A stretch of DNA of 37,028 nucleotides from an uncultured Bacilli bacterium (GCA_944358355.1 CALVQY010000014.1:1-37028), one strand, 5' to 3'. Counted from the first letter of the stretch, positions 14,396-23,352 are shown. Program-made: numbers and translations. The notes: generated by a model not told the origin, from the sequence alone.

Positions 14396-14851
14396 ATTAT
14401 TACGTTCAAATTCTAGTAAAAATTCTTTTTTAATCGCTCCAAAAACATAATCACCTATATCATTTTCATCAACAATAACCCTATGACAAGGTATAAGAAT
14501 AGGAAAAGGATTTTCCAACAATTCTTTAATTACTGGTGAAACTACTTCTTCATTTCCAAGCATACCGGCTACTTCTTTATATGTTATAACTTCACCATAT
14601 GGTACATGACTAACAATTTCTAAAACTCTAGCTTGCAAACCTGACACTAAATAATTATAAAATGAAAATGATTTAAGTTCTCCCTTAAAATAAGAGTCAA
14701 GTTCATTTTTGACTCTAATACTTAAATGATTTTCAACCCCTTCATCTTCTTCATCTACTAAAGTAATAGAAAGAATATCATATTCACTAGTATTTATCCT
14801 AATTAAACCTATAGGACTTTCATAAAAAGATAAATAACTAATATGTCTCAT
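14378..14851 (-). CDS. ogt: Methylated-DNA-protein cysteine methyltransferase (Ogt/AGT family)
   Basis: A 157-residue protein with the AGT N-terminal domain and the C-terminal domain: VPYGEVITYKEVA (83-95) and ILIPCHRVI (118-126), with acceptor Cys122. It removes alkyl groups from O6-alkylguanine by irreversible transfer to that cysteine. The nucleotide-flipping arginine that lies nine residues before the conserved Asn-Pro in typical AGTs is replaced: N114-P115 is present but position 105 is serine (VVSPVIKELLENP). Base flipping may therefore be weaker or different. The gene is 9 nt downstream of the TVP38/DedA gene. Confidence 0.85.
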   Translation of the reverse strand: MRHISYLSFYESPIGLIRINTSEYDILSITLVDEEDEGVENHLSIRVKNELDSYFKGELKSFSFYNYLVSGLQARVLEIVSHVPYGEVITYKEVAGMLGNEEVVSPVIKELLENPFPILIPCHRVIVDENDIGDYVFGAIKKEFLLEFERNNKESSM

Positions 14852-14860
14852 AACTACTCC

Positions 14861-15430
14861 TTAAAAAACTTTAACAAATAAACTATAGAAAATTAAGGTA
14901 AGTGGCTTACCCAATAATATTATAATAAGAAATTTAAAAAAGGTCAAACCACTAATTCCTGCAATATAACAAAGTAAATCATCTGGCGCTCCAGGTAATA
15001 AAATTCCTAAAAAAAATACTTTTGAAAATTGTTTATGTCTTATATATTTAAGATATTTATCTACTGTTTCTTTTGCAAATAATTTATTTATCAAAGGAAG
15101 ACCAAAATTTCTACTTAAAAGAAAAGCGACAATACTTCCTAAAGTAAGACCTACATAATTATAAATAAAGCCTTCTATAGGACCAAAAGCTAAGACACCA
15201 GCAAGACAAGAAGCTCCTCCTGGTATTACTGGAAAAACTACTTGAACTATTTGTATTAACAAAAAAATAAAGGGAGCAATTAGTCCATATCCTTTAATTT
15301 TATCAACTAATATAGAAGGATCAGTTAATAAGTTCATCTTAATAGCATAAATAATGAAAGCAACTAAAATAATTGTTATTATCGCAGTTATAATTGTCAT
15401 TACTTTTTTTAAGTTTGTATCTTTTTCCAT
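14861..15430 (-). CDS. TVP38/TMEM64 (DedA-like) membrane protein
   Basis: A 189-residue membrane protein with about five hydrophobic segments. It has the family signature near the C-terminal half: GILLPGAPDDLLCYIAGISG (142-161), and the earlier FPVIPGGASCLAGVLAFGP re-entrant loop (66-84). DedA-superfamily proteins are lipid scramblases or flippases for undecaprenyl phosphate or phospholipids; the role of the TVP38 branch in Bacilli is unclear. GAGGAGG precedes the ATG. Confidence 0.85.
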   Translation of the reverse strand: MEKDTNLKKVMTIITAIITIILVAFIIYAIKMNLLTDPSILVDKIKGYGLIAPFIFLLIQIVQVVFPVIPGGASCLAGVLAFGPIEGFIYNYVGLTLGSIVAFLLSRNFGLPLINKLFAKETVDKYLKYIRHKQFSKVFFLGILLPGAPDDLLCYIAGISGLTFFKFLIIILLGKPLTLIFYSLFVKVF

Positions 15431-15498
15431 AACTATTCCTCCTCATATATATTGTACCCCATAAACTATCATTAATTACAAGAAATTATTATTTGCAT

Positions 15499-16404
15499 CT
15501 AGTACTTTTCATTTGCATCCATTGTAACAGAAGCTACTTTTAACGCTGCTTCTAAACTTTTAGTAGCAACTAAAAAACGATTAACATGACAAAAAGTAAT
15601 ATCTTTAATACCACTAGTTTTTTCCAAATCTTCATTAACTAAGCCAGCCCATTTCAAAGGAAAATAAACTCTACTATTTTTATCTTCTAAACTAATAGGT
15701 ACAGTCTTAACACAATATCCTCCTCTATTAGATGGATAAATAACTAGTTTAGTATTGTAATTACCAGTTAAAATAACTTCTTCATATGGTAAATATTCAT
15801 CAAGTAATAAGATATCACTATTATTATTTTTTAACAACTCTTTTACTTTTTTAGAAGCTTTAACTTTACCACAGACATTTTTTAATTCAAAAGAAAAAAT
15901 TGACTCAGCTACATTAACAGCTTTTACAAAATTTTCATTACTAGTATCATTACTTCCATAACTAGGATTATATAGCTTTATAATATCACTAACTGTTTTT
16001 ACTTTATAATTAGCAGTAACAGAAGGAAATTCTCCATTATCAATAGCATCTATTGAAAGTATAAAGTCTTTAACTAAATAATCATACACTTCTTCTTTAT
16101 TTTCTATTTTAAGCCTTTCTAAGAAAGATAATCCATACTCTTCAAATAAAAGACCAAAAGAGGAATATTTAATCCCATTATCTCTAATTCTAGCCTCTTT
16201 CTGATGATGATCAAACTTACCTTTTCCAATATCATAAATAATAACGTCATTATCTACATTTAAAGGAACACTATCAAGTCTAATAACAGAAATATTTGTA
16301 AAATATAAATCTAAAAATGCTGTAGCAAAGACATCATCAGCATGAAAAACACCACTATGAGTAATAAATTTAGCGCATCTTATATCATTTACTATTTTTA
16401 TCAC
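15499..16404 (-). CDS. MYG1 family (UPF0160) metal-dependent hydrolase
   Basis: A 301-residue member of the MYG1 family in the DHH phosphoesterase group. Motifs include THSGVFHADDVFATA (15-29), IYDIGKGKFDHHQ (about 70-82) and YSSFGLLFEEYG. Eukaryotic MYG1 is a 3'-5' RNA exonuclease; bacterial substrates are not settled. The GTG start at 16404 has GGAGG nine nt upstream and overlaps the glycosyltransferase 3' end by 20 nt. Confidence 0.85.
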   Translation of the reverse strand: MIKIVNDIRCAKFITHSGVFHADDVFATAFLDLYFTNISVIRLDSVPLNVDNDVIIYDIGKGKFDHHQKEARIRDNGIKYSSFGLLFEEYGLSFLERLKIENKEEVYDYLVKDFILSIDAIDNGEFPSVTANYKVKTVSDIIKLYNPSYGSNDTSNENFVKAVNVAESIFSFELKNVCGKVKASKKVKELLKNNNSDILLLDEYLPYEEVILTGNYNTKLVIYPSNRGGYCVKTVPISLEDKNSRVYFPLKWAGLVNEDLEKTSGIKDITFCHVNRFLVATKSLEAALKVASVTMDANEKY

Positions 16405-17647
16405 TATTTAATTCCTCCAAACTAATATCACTTTTATGTTCTATTTTTACCCAAGATACATCTTTATTTTTTAAAGCCAAATATAAACATTTAACATAAC
16501 TAGCTAAAAATAAAGGGTTATAGAATAATACTTTTATTTTCATCTTAGTATTTAGTCTAAGATTATCTTTTTCTTTTATTAATAAAATTAGAGTAAAGAT
16601 AACTAATACTAAGTATATCAAAAATATTATAACAAAAAATTGCAATAATAACGATGTTATATTAACTTTTACAATTGAATTAGAAATTATTCTAAAGATT
16701 AGATTAAGTAAGTACAAAATAATACTTATTACCAATAATATATACGGCTTAACTCCAACTAAAGCAATATAAACTGATGGATAATTACTATCTTTTAAAG
16801 CCAATTTCTTTTTTAGTTTATCATAATACATTAATCTTGAAGTAAAATATCCCTTAACCCATCTTGTTCTTTGTTTAATAGTAACATTAAAAGAAGTAGG
16901 TTGTTCATCAAAGTATTTAGCATTCTTATTATAAGTAGAACTTAAATTATTTAAAGTAGCATACAAACTAAACTCATAATCTTCAGTTAAACTATAAAAA
17001 GGATAACCTCCAAGTTTTTCTAAAATTTCTCCTTTTATATAAAAACCAGTTCCACTTATAGTCAAAGTTAAATTATGTTTTACCTTATAATTATTAGATA
17101 AAGTATTAATCATTGAAAATGTTAATGATGAAGCTGCTGAATATATACTACTATTTCCATTTTTAGTATTACGGTACCCTATACCTATATCATACCCATT
17201 TTTATAACTTTTAAGTATTTCTTTAAAGAAATTACGATCTAAAACATTATCAGCATCAAAAATAAAATAAGCATCATAATGCCTTTTAGCTTTTAATATT
17301 TCTTTTATAGCATCATCAAGAGCATATCCCTTACGTCTTTTTGTTAAATCTTTACGATATACTATATTAATACCTCTTTTTTTAGCAATTAAAACTGTAG
17401 GATCATCACTAGATTCTACAATTATATAAATATTTTTACTATCGACATTAATACTTTGCTTTTCAATACTATCAAGAAGATTAGAAATAACTAATGATTC
17501 ATCCCTTGCTGGTATCAAGATAGCAAAATCTACATTTCCATATTCTTTTTTTAATTTTCTCTCTTTACTTTTTAAAGTTACTAAATATTCTCTAAATAAG
17601 AAATAAGCAGCAATAAAAACTAAAGTTAAACAAATTAATGTTATCAT
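16385..17647 (-). CDS. Membrane glycosyltransferase, family 2
   Basis: A 420-residue GT2 enzyme with an N-terminal membrane helix (1-18) and two to three C-terminal helices (about 295-380). The catalytic domain shows ILIPARDES, FDADN as the metal-binding DxD, LTEDYEFS as the acceptor/base motif, and QRTRWVKG. This is the arrangement of processive synthases such as hyaluronan or cellulose synthase relatives. Product unknown, probably a cell-surface glycan or glycolipid. It lies one base after the CmpB-family gene and overlaps MYG1 by 20 nt. Confidence 0.85.
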   Translation of the reverse strand: MITLICLTLVFIAAYFLFREYLVTLKSKERKLKKEYGNVDFAILIPARDESLVISNLLDSIEKQSINVDSKNIYIIVESSDDPTVLIAKKRGINIVYRKDLTKRRKGYALDDAIKEILKAKRHYDAYFIFDADNVLDRNFFKEILKSYKNGYDIGIGYRNTKNGNSSIYSAASSLTFSMINTLSNNYKVKHNLTLTISGTGFYIKGEILEKLGGYPFYSLTEDYEFSLYATLNNLSSTYNKNAKYFDEQPTSFNVTIKQRTRWVKGYFTSRLMYYDKLKKKLALKDSNYPSVYIALVGVKPYILLVISIILYLLNLIFRIISNSIVKVNITSLLLQFFVIIFLIYLVLVIFTLILLIKEKDNLRLNTKMKIKVLFYNPLFLASYVKCLYLALKNKDVSWVKIEHKSDISLEELNSDKNSK

Positions 17648-17648
17648 A

Positions 17649-18338
17649 CTACTTTCTCCTTACTTTAAATTCCATATTAGGAAAGCTTTTAGCAAGAACA
17701 TCATCAGGATAAACTTTATCATAAAATACACCTACAGGTGTAATAGGATCTATATTATTACGTCTTAAAGCACTTCTAATTAAAGCTGTCCAAGATACAA
17801 ACATATCTATTACTAAGAAGCTTAAAATGATATAAAATATTACATTTCCTATTTTTAAAGGAATCATCTCTATCCCTTTAGATATATATGGATATAGAAT
17901 TTTTACAAAGATTAAAGAGAAAAGTCCCCAAACTATCATATAAGGAATAGTTGTTCTTCCGTTTATATTTAAAAAGTAATTAGAGTAATCCCATGATCTA
18001 GTATGTGTAAATGTTTCTTGTAAAAAACTAATAATATATTCAAATGCCCCTCCAAATAAAGCTCCATATATAAATGTTTTCAAATTAGAATAATTAGGTT
18101 TTACTAATAAATATACTAATAACACCGCTCCTGCTCCATATATAGGACTAAAAGGTCCATAGATGACTCCCCTTCTTAATTCCCAAACAATATCACCAGT
18201 AACAAGATATACTTTAATTAAATTTAAAATTTGTTCATACAAGGCTCCAAAAACAGAACCTATTACAAATATTAAAAATAGTTTTTTAAAACAAAAACCT
18301 GAAGCAAATTTTTTATCTAAATCTCTTTTACTGCTCAT
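17649..18338 (-). CDS. CmpB-family putative ABC transporter membrane protein
   Basis: A 229-residue membrane protein with six predicted helices. The stretches RRGVIYGPFSPIYGAGA (55-71), RSWDYS (near 118) and NGRTTIPYMIVWG (about 129-141) are typical of the ABC_trans_CmpB family (formerly DUF1113). Members are annotated as transporter permeases, though the function is poorly known. AAGGGG precedes the ATG. It heads the operon with the glycosyltransferase and MYG1. Confidence 0.8.
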   Translation of the reverse strand: MSSKRDLDKKFASGFCFKKLFLIFVIGSVFGALYEQILNLIKVYLVTGDIVWELRRGVIYGPFSPIYGAGAVLLVYLLVKPNYSNLKTFIYGALFGGAFEYIISFLQETFTHTRSWDYSNYFLNINGRTTIPYMIVWGLFSLIFVKILYPYISKGIEMIPLKIGNVIFYIILSFLVIDMFVSWTALIRSALRRNNIDPITPVGVFYDKVYPDDVLAKSFPNMEFKVRRK

Positions 18339-18364
18339 AACTACTACCCCTTTGTGTTGTTGTT

Positions 18365-18393
18365 ATTTTACCATATTTTATGAAATATTTCAA
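18365..18393 (-). promoter_or_regulatory. Promoter of the CmpB-glycosyltransferase-MYG1 operon
   Basis: TTGAAA (18388-18393), 17 nt, TAAAAT (18365-18370), with TGG directly upstream as an extended -10. Confidence 0.65.
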
Positions 18394-18443
18394 CAAAAAG
18401 TAACATTTACTTATTTTAACATAAACTAAAATAGGTGATGAAG

Positions 18444-18665
18444 ATGAAATTTAAGGCTAACAAACATAGTCCTTTCTGTAGATGTAATTTTTGCAAACAA
18501 AAAAGAAGAAGTAGTCTTCTTTATCTAGGCATTCTTCTTTCTTTAGGTGTCATTATTTGTTATCAAGCTATTTTACTTTTATTTTTAGTAACTAGAATTC
18601 ATGCTCTTCTTCTATTAATTGAACTCATACTCTTTATTGTGATGATTATCTTTTTGATATTCTGA
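18444..18665 (+). CDS. Small membrane protein with an N-terminal CxCxxC motif
   Basis: A 73-residue protein opening MKFKANKHSPFCRCNFCKQK, with three cysteines in a CxCxxC arrangement that could bind metal, followed by two membrane helices (about 28-50 and 54-72). The ATG at 18444 has AGGTGA five nt upstream; an earlier ATG overlaps that site. It is divergent from the CmpB gene, and its last 51 nt overlap the 3' end of the ysxE-like gene on the opposite strand. No family recognised. Confidence 0.6.
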   Translation: MKFKANKHSPFCRCNFCKQKRRSSLLYLGILLSLGVIICYQAILLLFLVTRIHALLLLIELILFIVMIIFLIF

Positions 18666-19499
18666 AACAAAAAGAAATGTATAATCTAACTTTTCAAAAT
18701 ATGCAGATAATTCAACTGATTTATCTAATGATGAAGGATAAATATCTATTTTATCAGGCATTAACAAATTAAAAGTCAAATAAAGAATTTCTATTTTTCT
18801 ATATTTATAACGATGTTGATAAAATCTAAAACTACTTTCCATCTCTATTTCATCATAATGATGATTATAAAAGCATATAAAATCTTCACTAACTCTTCCA
18901 ATATGAGCTTTCTCTAAACTAATAAAATAATCTTTATCGCTACTTATAAAATGATCAAGCTGACATTTCCCATGACACATAACGTATCTTTCTTTTGTCT
19001 CATTTAAAGATAATTTATACCACTCTTCAAGGACATTTTTAGAGTAATTTAAAGCTTTATATATTATAGAGACATTACGTATAAATAAATATTCACAAGA
19101 AGACATATAGACTTTAGATTCTATCATATCTTGTAAAGTATAATAATAGTTTTCTAAATAAATTATTTTATTTTTATATTGGTCATACTCTTCTTTTAAC
19201 TTATCTTTATCTATTTTTCTATATATAGTAGTTTTATTTTGCCATATACTTAAATTATAAATAAGTCTTTTAGCCATTTCATCTTTATCTAACTTTAAAG
19301 AGTCTAAATAATCAAAGTATATTTCTCTATCAGTTATTCTTAAAGGCTTTAAATAATTATCTATACCATGATTATCTAAATATGTATAAACTTTATCTAA
19401 ATCATATCTCTTTTTATTTTTTATAAATATTTTCTTATTATCATCATAAAGTATTATTTTATTATTATGTAAATACTCATATTTAACTATTTTACTCAT
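18615..19499 (-). CDS. ysxE: YsxE/CotS-like spore coat protein, probable pseudokinase
   Basis: A 294-residue protein of the aminoglycoside-phosphotransferase fold. The catalytic-loop equivalent reads MCHGKCQLDHF (174-184): HGD of active kinases is HGK, and the later metal-binding Asp is Glu (ISLEKA, 193-198). It is therefore likely inactive as a kinase. It sits directly after the SpoVID gene with an 8-nt overlap (ATGAGTAA). In Bacillus, spoVID is followed by ysxE, a CotS-related coat protein gene, which supports the assignment. Function in spore coat assembly is inferred from synteny. Confidence 0.7.
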   Translation of the reverse strand: MSKIVKYEYLHNNKIILYDDNKKIFIKNKKRYDLDKVYTYLDNHGIDNYLKPLRITDREIYFDYLDSLKLDKDEMAKRLIYNLSIWQNKTTIYRKIDKDKLKEEYDQYKNKIIYLENYYYTLQDMIESKVYMSSCEYLFIRNVSIIYKALNYSKNVLEEWYKLSLNETKERYVMCHGKCQLDHFISSDKDYFISLEKAHIGRVSEDFICFYNHHYDEIEMESSFRFYQHRYKYRKIEILYLTFNLLMPDKIDIYPSSLDKSVELSAYFEKLDYTFLFVSEYQKDNHHNKEYEFN

Positions 19500-20340
19500 T
19501 AGTTTCTAATAAAATACTAGGTATAATAATCTTACTACCAACTCTTAAATTATCTAAATCATTATATTCTGCTAAAACTTCTCTACTAGTCTTATATCTA
19601 TTAATAACTTCTTCAAGATTATCATTTTCTCTTAAGATATAAACAGAATATGTTGCATATGTCTCTTCAGTATTTGCAAAGATAGAAAATATAGAGTCCA
19701 TCACTTCTTTATTATTGTTATTATCATTAACAACTTCTTTTGTCTTTTCAACATTATCAACAACTTCTATATTATTTTGAATTTTTTCTTCCTTAAAGTT
19801 AAAGTTATCATCTTCATCTGTCTTTAAAACTTCTACTTTATCATTATCATCCATACTTTGTAAAACCTCATCATCTCTCTTTTCTTCTTCACTTATCTTA
19901 TTATCTTCACTTTTCTCTTCTTCTACTAAAACTTCTTGCCTACTTTCTTCTTTAACTTCTTCTTGTTCTTCCTCTCTTACTTCTTCTTTTTCTAAAGCTA
20001 CTTCCTCTACTTCTATTTTCTCAAGTCCTTCTATTAGAAGTTCTACTGTTATAAAAAGAGCCTCCTCATTAACAATTTTATAAATAAAATTATTAATAGC
20101 AATAGATCTTTTATTTTCATCTAAATTACTAGTAAGCATAATTTCTACTGGTACTTTATAATTAAAATCCTCTTCAATTGTACTCGCTTCAGTAAGCTTA
20201 TAAGTACCACTAACTATTAAATTACCTTCTATTTCACTATCACTTATAAAATCTAAGTCATGTTCTAAAGATATACTAGTAATATCCCCTATCATAGTTT
20301 TAAAGGCAATTTCTTTTTCTAAAGTTATAATTTGTCGCAT
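19492..20340 (-). CDS. spoVID: SpoVID-like spore coat assembly protein with LysM domain
   Basis: A 282-residue protein in three parts: an N-terminal beta-rich SpoVID domain (1-112, with IGDITSISLEHDLDF and EGNLIVSGTYKL), a long acidic low-complexity linker rich in Glu and Lys (about 113-225), and a C-terminal LysM domain (about 230-278, YSVYILRENDNLEEVI to LRVGSKIIIP). In Bacillus SpoVID is required for the coat to encase the forespore, and its LysM binds coat precursors or lipid II. The neighbour downstream is YsxE-like, as in Bacillus. AAGGAGAG precedes the ATG. Confidence 0.85.
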   Translation of the reverse strand: MRQIITLEKEIAFKTMIGDITSISLEHDLDFISDSEIEGNLIVSGTYKLTEASTIEEDFNYKVPVEIMLTSNLDENKRSIAINNFIYKIVNEEALFITVELLIEGLEKIEVEEVALEKEEVREEEQEEVKEESRQEVLVEEEKSEDNKISEEEKRDDEVLQSMDDNDKVEVLKTDEDDNFNFKEEKIQNNIEVVDNVEKTKEVVNDNNNNKEVMDSIFSIFANTEETYATYSVYILRENDNLEEVINRYKTSREVLAEYNDLDNLRVGSKIIIPSILLETNE

Positions 20341-20363
20341 AATTCTCTCCTTTCCTTAGTTAA

Positions 20364-20391
20364 AATATATGAAACAAAAAAAAGATTATTA
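20364..20391 (-). promoter_or_regulatory. Possible sigma-E promoter of spoVID
   Basis: TAATAAT (20385-20391), 13 nt, CATATATT (20364-20371) on the minus strand, close to the sigma-E boxes of Bacillus (KMATATW and CATACAHT). It overlaps the descending arm of the upstream terminator. spoVID is sigma-E dependent in Bacillus, but the AT-rich composition makes a chance match possible. Confidence 0.4.
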
Positions 20392-20420
20392 CTTTATTTC
20401 TTAGGAAAAGTAATAATCTT
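20375..20420 (-). terminator. Terminator between the lon operon and spoVID
   Basis: A perfect 14-bp stem (20407-20420 with 20382-20395), 11-nt loop, then T8. The stem encodes the last residues and stop of the preceding gene. Confidence 0.9.
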
Positions 20421-21014
20421 AGCTTTATCTCTTCTATTAAATAATTCCATTGTCTCATTAATAGCGATTAAATCCATATTACTCAAAGTTTTATCTAAAG
20501 AAAGCTTTAATAAAATGTTATATAAATAATCATCAGCATTTCTAAAAGTATCATAATAATCACTAAATAATGTTTTTAAATAGGAAATAGAAAATAATAT
20601 ATAAGGATTATCTATTAAAAGGCTAGAGTCATATTGTTTTAAAAGTAAATCATCTAACTCTAACAACTCCATATAATCATCATAAGTAAAAACAAATTTC
20701 CTAACTAGAGATTCTCTATCATAAAAGTCATTTTTCATCTTTTCTTTATCTTCAAAATCTAAAGAAGAAAGTTCTTCTAATTCATTTATAGCAAAGTAAT
20801 TATTATAAAATTCTGATACATAAATCCCTGCTTCTAAAAAGGAATCATTTATAAGGAAAAAAGCAGGTTCTGTCGCTACTAAAGCATTAATACCCTTAAC
20901 ACAAGACATATAATCTTCTGAAAAAAGTAAAGATACTCTCTCTTCATCAGTCATAATAGATTTAATATTTAAAGCTTTAAATCTATTTTCTATTGATAAA
21001 TCTCTTAATTGCAT
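20394..21014 (-). CDS. Unknown 206-residue protein downstream of lon
   Basis: A soluble acidic protein, largely helical by composition, rich in Leu, Asp and aromatic residues (for example FVFTYDDYMELLELDDLLLK near 107-126). No signal peptide and no recognised family. Its ATG overlaps the end of lon by 10 nt (ATGCAATTAA), so it is co-translated with the protease, and a strong terminator ends the unit. It may be an adaptor or partner of Lon, or a sporulation protein, given that spoVID follows; both are guesses from position. Confidence 0.75.
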   Translation of the reverse strand: MQLRDLSIENRFKALNIKSIMTDEERVSLLFSEDYMSCVKGINALVATEPAFFLINDSFLEAGIYVSEFYNNYFAINELEELSSLDFEDKEKMKNDFYDRESLVRKFVFTYDDYMELLELDDLLLKQYDSSLLIDNPYILFSISYLKTLFSDYYDTFRNADDYLYNILLKLSLDKTLSNMDLIAINETMELFNRRDKAKIITFPKK

Positions 21015-23323
21015 ACTACATCACTCATTACAAATAAATCATTATATATTTCTTTATAATTAGAAACAAAGATAAATTTTATTTTTTTCTTTATAAAAGA
21101 TGGAACTTCTTTTAAATCATCTTTATTATTTTTAGGTAAATATATAACATTAATTCCTTCACGATAAGCCCCTAAGACTTTTTCTTTAACTCCCCCTATT
21201 TCTAAGATATCTCCTTGTAAAGTAATCTCTCCTGTCATCGCTATCTTAGTAGATATTTTCGTATTAGTAAAGGCACTGATTAAAGCCGTAGTTAAAGCTA
21301 TACCGGCACTAGGACCTTCTTTAGGAATAGCACCTTCTGGAACATGAATATGAATATCATCTTCAAACAAATCTTTTTTAATACCAAACTTTTTTCCATT
21401 CGCTTTAATATATGATAGGGCAATCTTAGCAGATTCTTGCATAACATCACCTAAAGAACCTGTCAATAAAAGATTAGCATTTCCCTTATAATGTGTTACT
21501 TCTATTGGTAAAATATCTCCTCCATAAGAAGTATAAGCAAGACCATTAACGACTCCTTTTAATTTAGTTTCCTTTTTTTCTTTCGCTAAATATATACGTT
21601 TATCTAAATAATTAACTAAATCTTCTCTATTTATTAAGAAAAACACTTTCGTCTTATCAACTAACACTTCTTTTACTATCTTTCTTAGAATCTTTGCAAT
21701 TAATCTTTCTAAATTACGTACTCCTGCTTCTTTAGTATAATAATTAATAATATCCAAAATCACTTCATCAGTAAACTGTACTTGTAAAGAAGTAAGACCA
21801 TGTTCTTCTAATAATTTAGGTATTAAATAATCTTTAGCGATAGAAAGTTTCTCATACTCTGTATAGGAATCTAAATAAATTATTTCTAATCTATCTTTTA
21901 ACTCTAAAGGTATTTGATCTTCATAATTAGCTGTAGCAATAAATAAGACATTAGATAAATCATATTCTTCTTCAAGATAATGATCAGAAAACTTACTATT
22001 TTGTTCTTTATCTAACACTTCTAAAAGACTACTAGCAGGATCTCCTCTATAGTTACTAATCATTTTATCAATCTCATCTATTACAAATACAGGATTAGAA
22101 CTACCACATTTTCTTATACCTTGAATAATCCTTCCTGGCATCGCTCCTACATAAGTTCTTCTATGCCCCACAATCTCCGCTTCATCTGCAACACCACCAA
22201 CAGAAACACTGACAAGACGTCTATTTAAACTTTTAGCAATACTATAAGCAAGAGAAGTCTTACCAACTCCAGGAGGTCCTATTAAACATAGAATAGGGCT
22301 TCTTTCTTTAGGAGAATTCTGTTTAACTGCAATATACTCAACAATACGTGTTTTAACTTTAGAAAGGCCATAATGGCTGTTATTTAAGGATGTTTCAATC
22401 TCTTTAATATCAGTAACATCACGAGTTTTATAATCCCAAGGCAGACTAAGCATCAACTCTATATAATCTCTAATAATAACTGATTCAGGAGAATTACTAT
22501 TAGTATTATCATATCTTAATATCTCTTCTTTAATTCTATTTCTAATTTTATTATTACATTTAAGCTTCTTTAATTTTAAATTATAAGTATTAACAATTCT
22601 CCCCTTACTATTAACTTCTCCAAGTTCATTAGATATTATCTTCATCTTTTCTTGTAAGTAATATTTTCTTTGATCATCATCTATTTTCTTATGTACTTTA
22701 ATCTCTATTTCTTTCTCTAATTTAGCAAGATTAATCTCCTCTTTTAATTGACTAACTAAACTAATAGCCCTTTTAACAGGATTTACTTCATATAGGTACT
22801 GTTTCTTAATATCAGGGCTTAGATTAAGGAAAGATACTATAATATCTGTTAAATTATCTAAATTTTTAATAGAAGATATCTCTCCTAACATAGCATTACT
22901 AACAGAAGATATTTCTCTAACATATCTTTCATAATTACGATATAACATATCTAAATACATAGATTGTTCTTTATTATCTGTAACACTTACATCAATTTCT
23001 TTATAAATTGCATAAAATATCCCATTCTCTTCTTCATAATAATCAATCTCTACTCTTTTTATACCAAGTAATATATAACGCATCTTCGAATTTGGAATAT
23101 TAAGTTTTAAAGTTAATGAGACTAAAAGACCTATTTTAGGAAATTCTGTTACATCATCAGTACTAATATCATCAATAGAATGAATTATTATTAATTCTTT
23201 ACTATCAGAACTATCAACGTTAGTAATAAGTTCTTGTTCCTTATAATTAACAGTCTCTCCTCTATATTCAACACCAGGAAAAAGTATTTCGTTATTAATA
23301 ATTAAAACAGGTAATTTAGCCAT
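21005..23323 (-). CDS. lon: ATP-dependent protease Lon
   Basis: A 772-residue full-length Lon. An N-terminal substrate-binding domain (1-~200), a coiled region, an AAA+ module with Walker A GPPGVGKT (~350) and the Walker B/sensor region VFVIDEIDKM, and the proteolytic domain with catalytic Ser in GPSAG (about 672) and Lys in GGVKEKVLGA (about 713). It degrades damaged and regulatory proteins in the cytoplasm. GGGAGG lies upstream of the ATG and a sigma-A promoter precedes it. Confidence 0.97.
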   Translation of the reverse strand: MAKLPVLIINNEILFPGVEYRGETVNYKEQELITNVDSSDSKELIIIHSIDDISTDDVTEFPKIGLLVSLTLKLNIPNSKMRYILLGIKRVEIDYYEEENGIFYAIYKEIDVSVTDNKEQSMYLDMLYRNYERYVREISSVSNAMLGEISSIKNLDNLTDIIVSFLNLSPDIKKQYLYEVNPVKRAISLVSQLKEEINLAKLEKEIEIKVHKKIDDDQRKYYLQEKMKIISNELGEVNSKGRIVNTYNLKLKKLKCNNKIRNRIKEEILRYDNTNSNSPESVIIRDYIELMLSLPWDYKTRDVTDIKEIETSLNNSHYGLSKVKTRIVEYIAVKQNSPKERSPILCLIGPPGVGKTSLAYSIAKSLNRRLVSVSVGGVADEAEIVGHRRTYVGAMPGRIIQGIRKCGSSNPVFVIDEIDKMISNYRGDPASSLLEVLDKEQNSKFSDHYLEEEYDLSNVLFIATANYEDQIPLELKDRLEIIYLDSYTEYEKLSIAKDYLIPKLLEEHGLTSLQVQFTDEVILDIINYYTKEAGVRNLERLIAKILRKIVKEVLVDKTKVFFLINREDLVNYLDKRIYLAKEKKETKLKGVVNGLAYTSYGGDILPIEVTHYKGNANLLLTGSLGDVMQESAKIALSYIKANGKKFGIKKDLFEDDIHIHVPEGAIPKEGPSAGIALTTALISAFTNTKISTKIAMTGEITLQGDILEIGGVKEKVLGAYREGINVIYLPKNNKDDLKEVPSFIKKKIKFIFVSNYKEIYNDLFVMSDVVCN

Positions 23324-23352
23324 TTATATACCTCCCTAAAGAACTAATATTT

